The translations under genes were made by a program, and so were the position numbers. Below are positions 1-9,906 of a stretch of DNA of 50,738 nt, piece after piece. Source of the DNA: Brassicibacter mesophilus (GTDB lineage Bacteria; Bacillota; Clostridia; Tissierellales; Proteiniboraceae); NCBI RefSeq assembly GCF_050433385.1, contig NZ_JBNPXI010000028.1, positions 1 to 50,738 of the forward strand, given 5' to 3'. Under the pieces are notes generated by a model, which did no database searches, was not told the origin of the DNA, and saw nothing but the letters and a program-made list of their open reading frames with translations. The first letter of the stretch is position 1, and every line of letters starts with the position of its first letter.

Positions 1-91
1 CTCCTATCTTAATTTCTTTGTCGTTATTAATGATAGGTTAACATAATGTTCTGGGGTTTTTCTATTTGTAAATTTTAACTAGCACAACGGG

Positions 92-661
92 TTAAAGTAT
101 ATTTGCAATAGCACTACATGATATAACTGTTAAAAGTTTGGTATTATCTTTCAATTCATTCATTAAAGGTCTCAATTTATAAGAAATCTCATCAACGGGG
201 GTTTGATAATACATTGCAATTTTAACTAGATTGGTTATTAAAATAGCATTTATCGTATCAATTGAGTAGTCAAGTTGTAAAGCTGTTTCTTTAAATTTAT
301 TTATGAATTTCATATTTACGATAGGTGAAGTTGTTTTAATAAAATCTTTTTTATTTAACCTAATTCTCTTTAATGCTTTAATTTCTAGGTTAATACGACC
401 ATATAATACCAAGTTAATGATATACCAAATCAATTTGCCTTCTAATTTATTTGCTGAAAGCTGAGACTCTAAACTCATTAAATCAGTGTATTTATTAATA
501 AAAATATTTGCATCATATATTTTCTTTTCCACTGCCTTTACTCCACTATGAATTACAATATGTCTTATTTCTTCTGTAGAAAAATGTTTATACTTAAGAC
601 CATAAATAGGCTGCACAACATCTTTTTCTGAAGATTTTTTTACTATTTTGTGTATTGTCAT
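92..661 (-). CDS. Third gene of the recombinase operon (TnpC-position protein)
   Basis: A 189-residue basic, mostly helical protein with no family motif I recognise. Its ATG overlaps the stop of the upstream recombinase gene by four bases (ATGA), so the two are translationally coupled. In Tn554-type transposons the two tyrosine recombinases are followed by a small tnpC product that helps set orientation and efficiency of transposition. Position and coupling suggest that role here, but the protein is longer than Tn554 TnpC (about 125 residues), so I infer the role from context and not from sequence. Transposon cargo, if the layout is as in Tn554, would lie to the left, outside the window. Confidence 0.6.
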   Translation of the reverse strand: MTIHKIVKKSSEKDVVQPIYGLKYKHFSTEEIRHIVIHSGVKAVEKKIYDANIFINKYTDLMSLESQLSANKLEGKLIWYIINLVLYGRINLEIKALKRIRLNKKDFIKTTSPIVNMKFINKFKETALQLDYSIDTINAILITNLVKIAMYYQTPVDEISYKLRPLMNELKDNTKLLTVISCSAIANIL

Positions 662-2703
662 ATACTGTCTATTCCTTTCAATTTATTATAAAACTCATTT
701 ACATTTATATTCAAATTATTCATTTCTTCTATCAAAATATACAAATCAGAAATGTCTTTCTGAATAGCTATATTCTTTAGAGCTAAGTCCTTTGTTTTAA
801 AAAGAGATACTTTATAACATAAAAATGAAAATAGGTCTAATGCAACTTTAAATATTTTATCTTTTTCATTTTTTGTAATTAGAAAATTCATGCAATTTAT
901 GCATTTACTCTCATTGCCACAAGGATTCAAACAATATCCTAATGCGATTTTCTTTACTACACTACTTTCTAATACATCAGATAAATTTTTAGACCGTTCT
1001 AAAATTTTCTTCAAAGCCATATAGCTTTTGCTTTTATCATTGCCAGAAATAATTTCTACAATTGTATCTAAGCCCTTACCAGCATAATTAAATATACCTG
1101 AATTTTCATTTCTTATTTTGGAAATAATATTAACCATATCTTCCTCAAGGTATTGATAGCTCATATCATACTTTCTATGACCTAGTAGATATCTTACAAC
1201 ACCGATATTATATCCACTATGCTTAAATACTGTCATTGCGTAAAAATGACGGAAAGCATGAATTCCACCTTTTACAACATTTCCTTCTTCATCAAATAAT
1301 CCTATCTCTTTTTTTATTCTTTTTATAAAACTGTCTAACGCTGTATGATTTATAGGATTCTTCCCTCTATATTCAAAAAGATGAATATACCTTTTTTTAA
1401 CTTTATTATTATATTTACGTAGTAAATTACCTTTTTTCGATCTTAAGTCTTCTAGTCTTTTTATAGCTTCGTATCCATCTTTAGTTGTGTAACAAGGTCT
1501 GTTCACTTGTCCAACTTTATCTTCATAATCTAATATTATTTTATATACACCTTCATCTTTACTATACTTGCAACCTTCATAGGGTATATTTTCTATTTCA
1601 CTCCTTCTCATCCCTGAGTTTCCTGCTATAATTATCGCTGCTGCTTTAAATTCATCTTCAATCCTCTTAGGCTTAAAATTATTCAATAAATATTTAAGTA
1701 TCAGTTCTCCATGTTCTCTCTTTTCAAAGGCCCAATTATTATTCTTTTTATGTTTTCTAATAAATTTATAATCATCTCTATTAACTAGTAATTGTTCCCC
1801 CATAAATCTAGGTTGTTTAACATACATCCATTCATTTAGTTGTACAAATGCAAGTAGCTTTGCATACTTAGTTTTGTTACTAATATTTTCTATACTATAT
1901 ATATAAGCTATATACTCAAGCCAGTCTTCTCTTTTTAAATCAATCAAATCATGAATACAGTCTATTGACTTATATTGTGTATACCATTGAGCAAACATAT
2001 TTAAATTATCTATTTTTTCCGTTTCACCTTTTCTAGTTGATATCATATTATTTTTCAAATTATCTAAAAACTGTTCTATAACCAGCGTCATTCCCTTAGA
2101 CCATGATGAAGATATTACTGTCATATTTGCTTTTATCCCTTCATGAAGAACACTTCCTGGTGGAGTATCTCTATATCCCATATAATAAAGTATGTTAAGA
2201 ATAGTAAATGGATCCGTGTTGGGATTAGGCAACACCAATTCATCTTTAATTCTCTTAACGTCTTCCAAAGAAATCTTTTTAAGATTATTAATACCTAAAA
2301 AGATACAAGTCCTTAGAATAATAGCATGTAACCTTTTTATCTGTACTCCTTTGTATTCCTTATCAAGTTTCAAAACAGCTTTTCTGAATACCTCATAGTC
2401 ACTCAAGGTATTCTTTAATATTTTTATGTTATTAAATACAGTAGTTTGTTTAACGAAATCGATAGGTAGTCTTTGTTGTTTGACTAAACTCCAAACTATC
2501 CAATATGAATCAGATACTCTTGTCTCGAATCTGACTCTTTTCTCTGAACTTGTGTACCAATCAACAGGATGTGGCCATTCTTTTTTTACTCTATTATAAA
2601 TTCTTATATAGCATTCTCTAGTTCTTTGTTTCATTTCAGCACATTCCATCACATCAAAATATGTTTCTCTTGATATATGATCTATTCTATTGTTTATATC
2701 CAT
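658..2703 (-). CDS. TnpB-like tyrosine recombinase/integrase
   Basis: A 681-residue site-specific recombinase. The C-terminal half carries the tyrosine-recombinase catalytic set: Arg in NSGMRRSE (about residue 367), HAFRH (HxxR), a LLGHRK box and the nucleophile Tyr in SYQYLEED. Downstream of the catalytic domain is a cysteine cluster (CLNPCGNESKCINC) that looks like a small metal-binding finger, as in the large TnpB recombinases of Tn554-type elements. The start has a good site, AGGAGAG, seven bases upstream. It overlaps the upstream recombinase by 17 bases and the downstream gene by four, so all three are one operon. All catalytic residues are present, so it should be active. Confidence 0.85.
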   Translation of the reverse strand: MDINNRIDHISRETYFDVMECAEMKQRTRECYIRIYNRVKKEWPHPVDWYTSSEKRVRFETRVSDSYWIVWSLVKQQRLPIDFVKQTTVFNNIKILKNTLSDYEVFRKAVLKLDKEYKGVQIKRLHAIILRTCIFLGINNLKKISLEDVKRIKDELVLPNPNTDPFTILNILYYMGYRDTPPGSVLHEGIKANMTVISSSWSKGMTLVIEQFLDNLKNNMISTRKGETEKIDNLNMFAQWYTQYKSIDCIHDLIDLKREDWLEYIAYIYSIENISNKTKYAKLLAFVQLNEWMYVKQPRFMGEQLLVNRDDYKFIRKHKKNNNWAFEKREHGELILKYLLNNFKPKRIEDEFKAAAIIIAGNSGMRRSEIENIPYEGCKYSKDEGVYKIILDYEDKVGQVNRPCYTTKDGYEAIKRLEDLRSKKGNLLRKYNNKVKKRYIHLFEYRGKNPINHTALDSFIKRIKKEIGLFDEEGNVVKGGIHAFRHFYAMTVFKHSGYNIGVVRYLLGHRKYDMSYQYLEEDMVNIISKIRNENSGIFNYAGKGLDTIVEIISGNDKSKSYMALKKILERSKNLSDVLESSVVKKIALGYCLNPCGNESKCINCMNFLITKNEKDKIFKVALDLFSFLCYKVSLFKTKDLALKNIAIQKDISDLYILIEEMNNLNINVNEFYNKLKGIDSI

Positions 2704-3988
2704 ATTTCCGCTCTCCTGTTTTAATATAAGTTGAATACCTATCTACTATTTCTTGTTCACTTAATCCACACAAATGTATATATGTTTCAAATGTAACCCT
2801 TGGACTACTATGTCCAACCATTTTAGCTATAAATTCAATAGGTATCCCTTTTGTCATTTCTTTTGTACAAAAGGTATGACGAAATGAATGCAGAGTTAAA
2901 TTATTTGATAGTATTGGATCACACTTTCTAATTTTTTCTTTAAAGCGTTTATACGCTGTATTTTGACTTAGTTTGTTTCCCCTGTTAGATATGAACAGCC
3001 ACTTAAGCTTTTTTCCCTTTAAAATTGACTTTCTCCATTTTAAATATCTATCTAATAACATTTCAAACAAATAATTTTCTTCATGCTTTAATTCTATGAT
3101 TCTATTACTATGACTTTTAGCTAAGGAATCCGTGGGGTTTCCTGGCCTAAATATAATTTTTATTTCCCACCTTCCTTTTCTATGAACTATATCACCTTTT
3201 ATATTTTTAATATTATTAACATCAAAATTTACTATTTGAATCCCTAATGCCTCTCCAGGACGCATACCTGTTTTTTCAAGTAAAAAAGTAAAAAGTCTAA
3301 GATAGCCTTTACATCCTGACATCTCAAATGATAATCTATCTAGTTCTTCATCACTGAAAATCATGTCTATATCTACAGTTTCTATTTTAAACTTTTCAAC
3401 ATATATTCCATTTATTTGTAATTTTTTTCTTACCTGCCTATCAGTAGGTAACTTATTATTATCAAAATATGGTACTTGTCCATTTTTCTTAGTTAAAAAC
3501 TTGAGAAAAGATATTATGTTAGTCATAATTCTATATATTGAATTATGGGCTAAATTTGTTATATTATCTGAATAAGTCCTTATTTTGGAATTTTTATAGT
3601 GCGATACTAGTTCTAAATGTTTAAATAAAGTTCTTTCAATAGCGTACTTATTCTTTTTAAAATTATCATATTCTGACTCTTTCTTAACTTTTACAATCTT
3701 AAGAAATTGAATAATTTCATCTATTGCTGAATCATTAAGATTATATATCTTAATATTTGCAACAACTAGAAAATCATATAAAAATAAAATGTCTCTCGTT
3801 CTTCTGTTAATACTATTAAAATTACTAGTTTCGTTTTTGGTCAAATACATTATGTAATCAAAAGCTTCTGGTACTATTTGGCACTTACTATCAAAAATAA
3901 GTGATCCAATTTTAGTTTCTTCATCATCATTAAAAACAGTATCAACAAAGCATAGTCCATTAATCTTCTTTTTATAATTAATATTCAT
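2687..3988 (-). CDS. TnpA-like tyrosine recombinase/integrase
   Basis: A 433-residue tyrosine recombinase that cuts and rejoins DNA through a 3'-phosphotyrosine. The N-terminal 200 residues fit a SAM-like core-binding domain. The catalytic domain shows Arg in TGMRPGEAL (about residue 243), HSFRHTF (HxxR), MVGHSS and Tyr in FETYIHL. The start has AAGGTGAA spaced five bases from ATG. First gene of a three-gene overlapping operon, matching TnpA of Tn554-like elements in order and size class. In such elements tnpA lies close to one transposon end, so an end is expected in the 4000-4170 interval. Confidence 0.88.
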   Translation of the reverse strand: MNINYKKKINGLCFVDTVFNDDEETKIGSLIFDSKCQIVPEAFDYIMYLTKNETSNFNSINRRTRDILFLYDFLVVANIKIYNLNDSAIDEIIQFLKIVKVKKESEYDNFKKNKYAIERTLFKHLELVSHYKNSKIRTYSDNITNLAHNSIYRIMTNIISFLKFLTKKNGQVPYFDNNKLPTDRQVRKKLQINGIYVEKFKIETVDIDMIFSDEELDRLSFEMSGCKGYLRLFTFLLEKTGMRPGEALGIQIVNFDVNNIKNIKGDIVHRKGRWEIKIIFRPGNPTDSLAKSHSNRIIELKHEENYLFEMLLDRYLKWRKSILKGKKLKWLFISNRGNKLSQNTAYKRFKEKIRKCDPILSNNLTLHSFRHTFCTKEMTKGIPIEFIAKMVGHSSPRVTFETYIHLCGLSEQEIVDRYSTYIKTGERKYGYKQ

Positions 3989-4027
3989 TGTTCACCTTCT
4001 TAATAAATTTTAAGTTATATAATATAT

Positions 4028-4124
4028 AAAAAGGATTTTTACGCTCACTAAAAACATGTAATCTAAAACATAAAAATTACAATTGTTTTATTATGAGTAT
4101 AAAAATCCTTTTTTTAAAAATCCT
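4028..4124. repeat. 14-bp perfect inverted repeat upstream of the recombinase operon
   Basis: AAAAAGGATTTTTA at 4028-4041 is matched perfectly in inverse at 4100-4113, with a 58-base spacer. A direct copy of the second arm's first ten bases (TAAAAATCCT) follows at 4115-4124. It lies 40 bases upstream of the tnpA-like start codon. It could be recombinase binding sites at the element end, an operator for the operon, or a leader hairpin. The sequence alone does not separate these. Confidence 0.55.
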
Positions 4125-4170
4125 CATTATTTTTTAAAATCCAATTGTTGTCATTTATAATACAACAATT

Positions 4171-4401
4171 CTATAATCTAAAAACAAGTTTTTTGTATAT
4201 ATCATTCTTAAGTTGAGTATTCAAATATTCTCTTAAATCTTCAGTTATTATATTATAGTTTGACCCTCCTACTATGATATTTGATGCCTTACTCGTTAAC
4301 TGTATATAGTAACTATTGTTCTTATATAGCCAGTACAAAAAAATTTTTACTTCATTATTTAAATTCTTAATAAAAGTACTTATTTTTTCATTTTGTATCA
4401 T
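4171..4401 (-). CDS. Small hypothetical protein coupled to the XRE regulator
   Basis: 76 residues, basic, no signal peptide, membrane segment or motif that I recognise. Its ATG lies inside the last codons of the XRE-type regulator gene (14-base overlap), so it is probably translated from the same message. The pair regulator plus small partner resembles toxin-antitoxin or excision-control gene pairs, but nothing in the sequence proves either. It ends about 180 bases upstream of the recombinase operon, which it may precede on a transcript. Confidence 0.5.
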   Translation of the reverse strand: MIQNEKISTFIKNLNNEVKIFLYWLYKNNSYYIQLTSKASNIIVGGSNYNIITEDLREYLNTQLKNDIYKKLVFRL

Positions 4402-4792
4402 GATTGAAAAAAGAAATTAATTCAGAATCCTCTGCAATATTAAAACTAATAGTCGGAAAAACTTTTTCTTTATAAAAAATACCGTTATTTATGTAGTTTT
4501 TAATAGAGGCATCCTTGCTAATATTATTAACATCAATTTCTTCACTTTTTCTTATTTGGTCATTTATAAATTTTTTTATAATCTCGTCGTTTTGAAAAAG
4601 GCTATATAATGCTCTTCCTATTAACGTAGATATCTTTTTCTTTTTATTTTCAATATTAATTACCGTTGCACGTGATACCCCAATTAACTTTGATACTTCT
4701 TCTTGCGTCATACCTTCATTATTTCTTAATTCTTTTAGATTATCTTGTAAAAAAAGTAATAACTCTTTAAATATTACAGAATTATGCATCAT
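4388..4792 (-). CDS. XRE-family helix-turn-helix regulator
   Basis: A 134-residue DNA-binding protein. The N-terminal part holds a clear Cro/C1-type HTH: LKELRNNEGMTQEEVSKLIG followed by VSRATVINIENKKKKIS. The reading frame is open to 4942, but the upstream extension is low-complexity and has no ribosome site, while AAAGAGG lies six bases before the ATG at 4792, so I start it there. The C-terminal 70 residues have no known domain and may bind the partner protein encoded by the overlapping next gene. Likely controls itself and perhaps the adjacent recombinase operon or defence genes. Confidence 0.8.
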   Translation of the reverse strand: MMHNSVIFKELLLFLQDNLKELRNNEGMTQEEVSKLIGVSRATVINIENKKKKISTLIGRALYSLFQNDEIIKKFINDQIRKSEEIDVNNISKDASIKNYINNGIFYKEKVFPTISFNIAEDSELISFFNHDTK

Positions 4793-4942
4793 GTAAAACC
4801 TCTTTTTTTTATAATTATAATATGTGAATTTTATATTTTCAAGTGGTATTTGTAATTGTTTTTTACATTTTTTTATCTGTATTATAATTTTTAAATTATT
4901 TTTGTAGTTATATTTTACACAACATATATATTTGGTAATCAC

Positions 4943-5403
4943 TATATTAAATATTATGGGCCTAACTTCAACAAAAAATAATCTATGAAGTACATGTGTT
5001 CATATTTAAGCTTTCGTAATTTTCAAAGAAGTATTTAACTTTTACCTATCAATTAATATAGTTTTTTATCGTATCGCCTAATTTCACATATACATCAGTT
5101 ATTCCATTAAGCAATAAATTTCCTTGGTCATAAAATCTTATGTATTTATCAATTGAAAACCGGTTCTTTCCACAGTTAGTTGAAATCATAACTTATCTTG
5201 AATAATATGTATAAAAAAAAAGGAATACTTTTTAGAAGTATAGTGAAGAATACTATGAACTCAATAATAAAACTATTAGACCCAAATTTAATATTAGAAA
5301 AGTATGAAGTTTCTGAATATCGTTCATGACTTGAACCACACAAGAACAAAAAAACAAAGGCGGACTACACTAAATTTATATGTGTAATCAACCTTTACTT
5401 TAG
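4943..5403. other. Gene-poor gap with two short ORF remnants
   Basis: No full gene. On the minus strand, 5049-5189 is open for 46 codons (begins MISTNCGKNRFSIDKY) with only a weak AAGATAAG upstream. On the plus strand, 5255-5329 encodes 24 codons (MNSIIKLLDPNLILEKYEV then RS and stop). Both have coding-like composition and could be tails or heads of broken genes, but I recognise neither family. The gap separates the helicase gene from the regulator and recombinase genes. Confidence 0.35.
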
Positions 5404-8400
5404 CTATAAACCTGTCCTAATATTCTTATTAACCTTCATTACCTCATACACAAAACCTGAATAATTAAATTTTTCCTCAATATTATGTCCTAGCAACTTC
5501 TTTTCAATATCTTTCATAAACTCACGGTTGTATTTGTTTGCCTCTAGTGTAATTTCATAAGTCTCTTTAGTGACAATATCTCTTAGAACCACGCTATCTC
5601 CATACCATATAGTATTTCTATCTATTAATGATTCAGCACCAACAATTTTTTCTTTTGGTTTTTTGTGTGCAATAGCTTTATCATTAGTAATTACTCTCAT
5701 CTGATTAGATTGGACTACTTTCAATTCCACATGTTTATTCGCACCTTTATCTGACTCTTTTCTTTCGTATAAATTGATAATGCTTTCTATCTTATTTATT
5801 TCTGTTGATTGATTACGCCACCAATCTCTACTCCAAATCCTTACAATCTTCCATCCTCTTGATTCAAGATATCTCTGTCTATGTATATCCCGCTCCCTTG
5901 CAGATTTTGAGCTATGATATGTAGCACCGTCACATTCAATACCAAGTATATATTTTGATGATACTTTATCATATACTGCAAGATCTATCTTATACCCTGA
6001 TACTCCTACCTGAGTATGTATGATATAACCTTTTTCTACTAAAGCATCTCGAACTTCCATTTCAAAATCACTATCATAATTCACTGATTTATTCATTTCA
6101 ACATCAGAATCAATTAAACTATAAAGTATCTCATTTGCATTTTGAATATTTCCATTTGATACTTCTTTGGCATACTGAAGATATTTTTTAAACAATTTAG
6201 GACCCAAATTTTTTGTACCATCAACACTTAATTCCTCTGGTTCTATAGAAGTAACAATAAATACCTTACGTTTAGCTCTACTTATTGCAACATTAAGTCT
6301 GTTTTCTCCTCCATCTTGAGATAGCGCACCAAAATTAACAGAAATACGACCATGTTCATTAGGCGCATAACCTATGGAGAATATAACAATATCTCTTTCA
6401 TCACCTTGCACGTTCTCAATGTTCTTAACAAACAAGCTTACATCTTCATTACCAGTTTTTCTATCAATTTCAACTGTATACCTTACTTTAAATTCAGGAT
6501 CTATTCTACATTTTCTTTCCAAAAGATCTTCAATTAAATCTTTTTGACTGATATTAAAAGTAATAATTCCTATTGTTTCGTTATTTTTTCTTTTCATTAA
6601 AATCTCAGAAACAAGTTCTACTACTTTTTCAGCTTCCTTAATATTCTTTCTATCTATCCATGTTCCATCTATCTTAATCCGTTGAATTGGCGGTTGAATA
6701 GCATTAGTATGTGCTATATTTGGAGAAACCTGTAACTTGCCGCCATAAAAAGCATAATTCGAAAAATTTATAAGCTCATCATATTGTGATCTATAATGAT
6801 AGTTTAAATAAACAGAATCATAGTTTACCTTAGCTAAATCCAGTAAGCTTTCTTCTTCTAAAGCAGCAGCAGTTTCAAGGGACATTTCTTCCTCATCAAT
6901 ATCATCAAATTTCACTTTAAATGTTGAACTAGGCTTTAATTGCTTATCATCTCCTGCAACAATAACTTGTTTGCCCCTAAATATTGTAGGTATTGCGTTT
7001 TCAATAAATAGCTGCGAAGCTTCATCAAATATAATCATATCAAACATACCCTCATTTAGAGGTAATATGTCAGACACAGTCTCAGGACTCAAAAGCCAAC
7101 ATGGGAATGTATTAAATACTAGGGTTTCGAACTCAGTAATATACTTACGAATAGGCCATAGCATTCTTTTTTTACCAGCCTGTCGTTTATACTCTCTAAA
7201 TGCTCCAGAATTCATTAAGTTTATAAGTCTCAAATTCCAATCATTCATTATAAGCTTTGGTGTAAGCTTGTTTTTTTCTATCATCAACTTATAAATGCTA
7301 GCAGTTAATTCATCAAATCGAGAATAATCTAGCAAAGAAGTATCATCAATTGTTTTTTCAACTTCTAAGATTTTTGAAAGAATAACACAGTCTAATATCT
7401 TGTTAAGTTCAATTTTCAAGTTCTCACTATTATTAGTACCTTTATTTGCATATTCTAATAATTCTTTCTCTAGATGGCTCAATAAATTAACTTTATAAGA
7501 TGTTGTTCTGTATTCTTCATAATCCTCTATTGCATCTACTAATTTGAATAACTTTTCACTTAATTGTTCTCCTTTTAGCAACTGACCTATTATCTTAAAA
7601 TATGAGTCTTCCTTAAGAATCGATTTTATAATCTCAGTATTATCTATTGCTTCCTTGATAATATTATTCCATTTCTTGATCTCCTCATATATCTTTTGTT
7701 CTCTAATATTATATTCTTTTTTGTTTTCTTCTTCCTGTTTCTTATTCTTCCCATAATTCAGCCAATACACAAAGCTCCACCATCTTCCATTATTCAGCGG
7801 AACCAACAAATATCCATTTTCACTCTTATTTATGTCCCCAGCCAACACAATTAAATCATTATCAGCCACATTATACTTTTTTTCTTTATATTTACTTACA
7901 AGTAAAGAAAATTGTTTATTATCCATCGATAGTATCTTTATATATTCTGTGCATTTTGCTATTTGTTCAATGCTATTTTCTATTTCTTGAGCTTCTAAAT
8001 AATCAAAATTAGGATTTAGTTCATCTAGCATATAATTATCTAAAAGCATTTTTTTATTTTTAAAATAATTATCTAATACAATATTACACGATATATTGTC
8101 TATTGCACTTCTCAATTGCTGATATGTATAGTTCGTAAATTTATTATTATGACGAAATACTCTAAAGTCATTAAATCTAGTATCTTCTTTAGAATTAATA
8201 TTTTTTGTTTTCGAATACATTTGTTGAAGTGTTAATCCAAAATCTCTGGGTTGGTGTAATATAGTAGCAATTTTTTCTAAAGATTTAATTCCTTGATCAA
8301 TGGTACGTGCCTTAACTTTTATACTTTCAAAAATCCTTTCATTATTACTATCCACTTGAATATCATCTATAATTCGGTTAACTTTATCATAGAACGCCTT

Positions 8401-9690
8401 TTTATCTTTATTAGCATCATGAATTAAAGTAATTTTTGAATTTAAGTCAGAAAGTCTATTGTAAATTACATCAAGTGCTGCTTTTTTCTGGGATACCATT
8501 AATATTTTTTTCCCTTTTGCTAATGCATCTGTAATTATATTGGCAATTGTTTGAGACTTACCCGTTCCTGGTGGTCCGTAGATTACTAACTGATCCGTCT
8601 TATTAACATTATTAACCGCATTTTCTTGACTATAATCTAATGGAGTTAGAAAAAATATGTCCTCTTCTGATAAAGATAATCTATCACCATCGTTGTCATT
8701 ATCCATATCAGTTTGCTCATACTCACTACCATTAACCAATAACTTACGTAGCAGTTCATTATCTGTATCTTGTTTTTCTAACAGCTGATAGTCATTATAA
8801 ATAGAATTTGAAATAGGAAATTGACCTAATATTAAATAGTTTTTTAGTACTAATTCACCATTCTTGTAAGTTGGTATGTTTTTTTCTGTATAATCAATAA
8901 ATCTCTCTATCTGTCTACTTCCAATATCCTGGATTGTTATCTTATTATCATATAAGTACTTTAAAATGCTTTCAATTTTCTCTTCATTGAAATCATCTAA
9001 TGATGAAAATTCTGTTTCAAAATCTTTAATTTTAATTTCATTATATTTAGCATAAGCAAAAACGAACACTTTGTTTATTAAAATGTCTTGTTCTTGTATA
9101 TTTTGCATATGCCATCTATTGTTATCTTTTAGAATTCTAATTGGAAATAACAACAAGGGTGCTTTTACAAAGGTTCTATCCTGAAACCTACCTTCCACAA
9201 AAGGATATCCAACAAACAACTCATATCTCCCTGTTTCTTTTTCTAATGCATTAATTTCTCGATGTAGATAAGATAAACTTGTTGAATAATCAATCAGCTT
9301 TTCGATTTCCTTTTCAATTTTTTCTGTTTCCGTATTCAGCTTTTCTTCGTATTTCTTATTTATTAAATCTTTCTGTTTTTTAAGTTCTTCAGTATCAGAT
9401 ATTTTATCTATTAGTTCATTTAGCTCATTTTTCTTATCTGTGCGAATAGTATCTTCTAATTGATTTATTCTTTCTATTCTCTCTTTATATGGATCATCCA
9501 AAAGTAATAGTTTTTTTTCCGTTCTGCTAATGATAAACTCTAATAGTTCATCAGATATTTCTCTATCCTTACTATTCAATCTGCTTAGGTCAAAAGCTCT
9601 CTTTTTATAGATTTTCTTCATAACAAGGCTTCTATTTCTACTACTTAGGTTTATTAATCGCTCTCTATACTTGCTTAAAATCTCTTTCAT
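5404..9690 (-). CDS. DUF4011-like SF1 helicase with C-terminal Vsr/MTES_1575-type nuclease
   Basis: A 1428-residue probable defence nuclease-helicase. The N-terminus (LSSRNRSLVMKK, then a charged coiled coil to about residue 130) resembles DUF4011. A superfamily 1 (COG1112/Dna2-like) motor follows: Walker A GPPGTGKSQTIAN near residue 375, Walker B MIIFDEASQ near 885, GDDKQLKP, YRSQYDELINF, NVQGDERDIVIFS near 1110 and NRLNVAISRAKRKV near 1130. Residues of about 1210-1290 are a restriction-type fold: KIDLAV, GIECDGATYHSS, RDIHRQ, RGWKIVRIWSRDWW, the REase_MTES_1575/DUF559 pattern of Vsr-like nucleases. All core motifs look intact. Alone on its transcript, 216 bases after the SIR2 gene. Relatives occur in anti-phage islands; nucleic acid target unknown. 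Confidence 0.85.
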   Translation of the reverse strand: MKEILSKYRERLINLSSRNRSLVMKKIYKKRAFDLSRLNSKDREISDELLEFIISRTEKKLLLLDDPYKERIERINQLEDTIRTDKKNELNELIDKISDTEELKKQKDLINKKYEEKLNTETEKIEKEIEKLIDYSTSLSYLHREINALEKETGRYELFVGYPFVEGRFQDRTFVKAPLLLFPIRILKDNNRWHMQNIQEQDILINKVFVFAYAKYNEIKIKDFETEFSSLDDFNEEKIESILKYLYDNKITIQDIGSRQIERFIDYTEKNIPTYKNGELVLKNYLILGQFPISNSIYNDYQLLEKQDTDNELLRKLLVNGSEYEQTDMDNDNDGDRLSLSEEDIFFLTPLDYSQENAVNNVNKTDQLVIYGPPGTGKSQTIANIITDALAKGKKILMVSQKKAALDVIYNRLSDLNSKITLIHDANKDKKAFYDKVNRIIDDIQVDSNNERIFESIKVKARTIDQGIKSLEKIATILHQPRDFGLTLQQMYSKTKNINSKEDTRFNDFRVFRHNNKFTNYTYQQLRSAIDNISCNIVLDNYFKNKKMLLDNYMLDELNPNFDYLEAQEIENSIEQIAKCTEYIKILSMDNKQFSLLVSKYKEKKYNVADNDLIVLAGDINKSENGYLLVPLNNGRWWSFVYWLNYGKNKKQEEENKKEYNIREQKIYEEIKKWNNIIKEAIDNTEIIKSILKEDSYFKIIGQLLKGEQLSEKLFKLVDAIEDYEEYRTTSYKVNLLSHLEKELLEYANKGTNNSENLKIELNKILDCVILSKILEVEKTIDDTSLLDYSRFDELTASIYKLMIEKNKLTPKLIMNDWNLRLINLMNSGAFREYKRQAGKKRMLWPIRKYITEFETLVFNTFPCWLLSPETVSDILPLNEGMFDMIIFDEASQLFIENAIPTIFRGKQVIVAGDDKQLKPSSTFKVKFDDIDEEEMSLETAAALEEESLLDLAKVNYDSVYLNYHYRSQYDELINFSNYAFYGGKLQVSPNIAHTNAIQPPIQRIKIDGTWIDRKNIKEAEKVVELVSEILMKRKNNETIGIITFNISQKDLIEDLLERKCRIDPEFKVRYTVEIDRKTGNEDVSLFVKNIENVQGDERDIVIFSIGYAPNEHGRISVNFGALSQDGGENRLNVAISRAKRKVFIVTSIEPEELSVDGTKNLGPKLFKKYLQYAKEVSNGNIQNANEILYSLIDSDVEMNKSVNYDSDFEMEVRDALVEKGYIIHTQVGVSGYKIDLAVYDKVSSKYILGIECDGATYHSSKSARERDIHRQRYLESRGWKIVRIWSRDWWRNQSTEINKIESIINLYERKESDKGANKHVELKVVQSNQMRVITNDKAIAHKKPKEKIVGAESLIDRNTIWYGDSVVLRDIVTKETYEITLEANKYNREFMKDIEKKLLGHNIEEKFNYSGFVYEVMKVNKNIRTGL

Positions 9691-9906
9691 AACAGTCGCC
9701 TCTATTCATTAAAATGTACAATATAAATTATGCTAGTTTTACTTATTATTATGTTGTTTGCCATTAACAACATTTCTTATACTTACAAGTTATATTTATT
9801 CCATAATAAATAAGCCTTTTTTCTTCTAAGTCAAAAAAAGTATCTGTTTTGGATAGCTATACCTTTTTTTAATTTCCAATAACTCTCAATTAAATTTTCT
9901 CTAATT

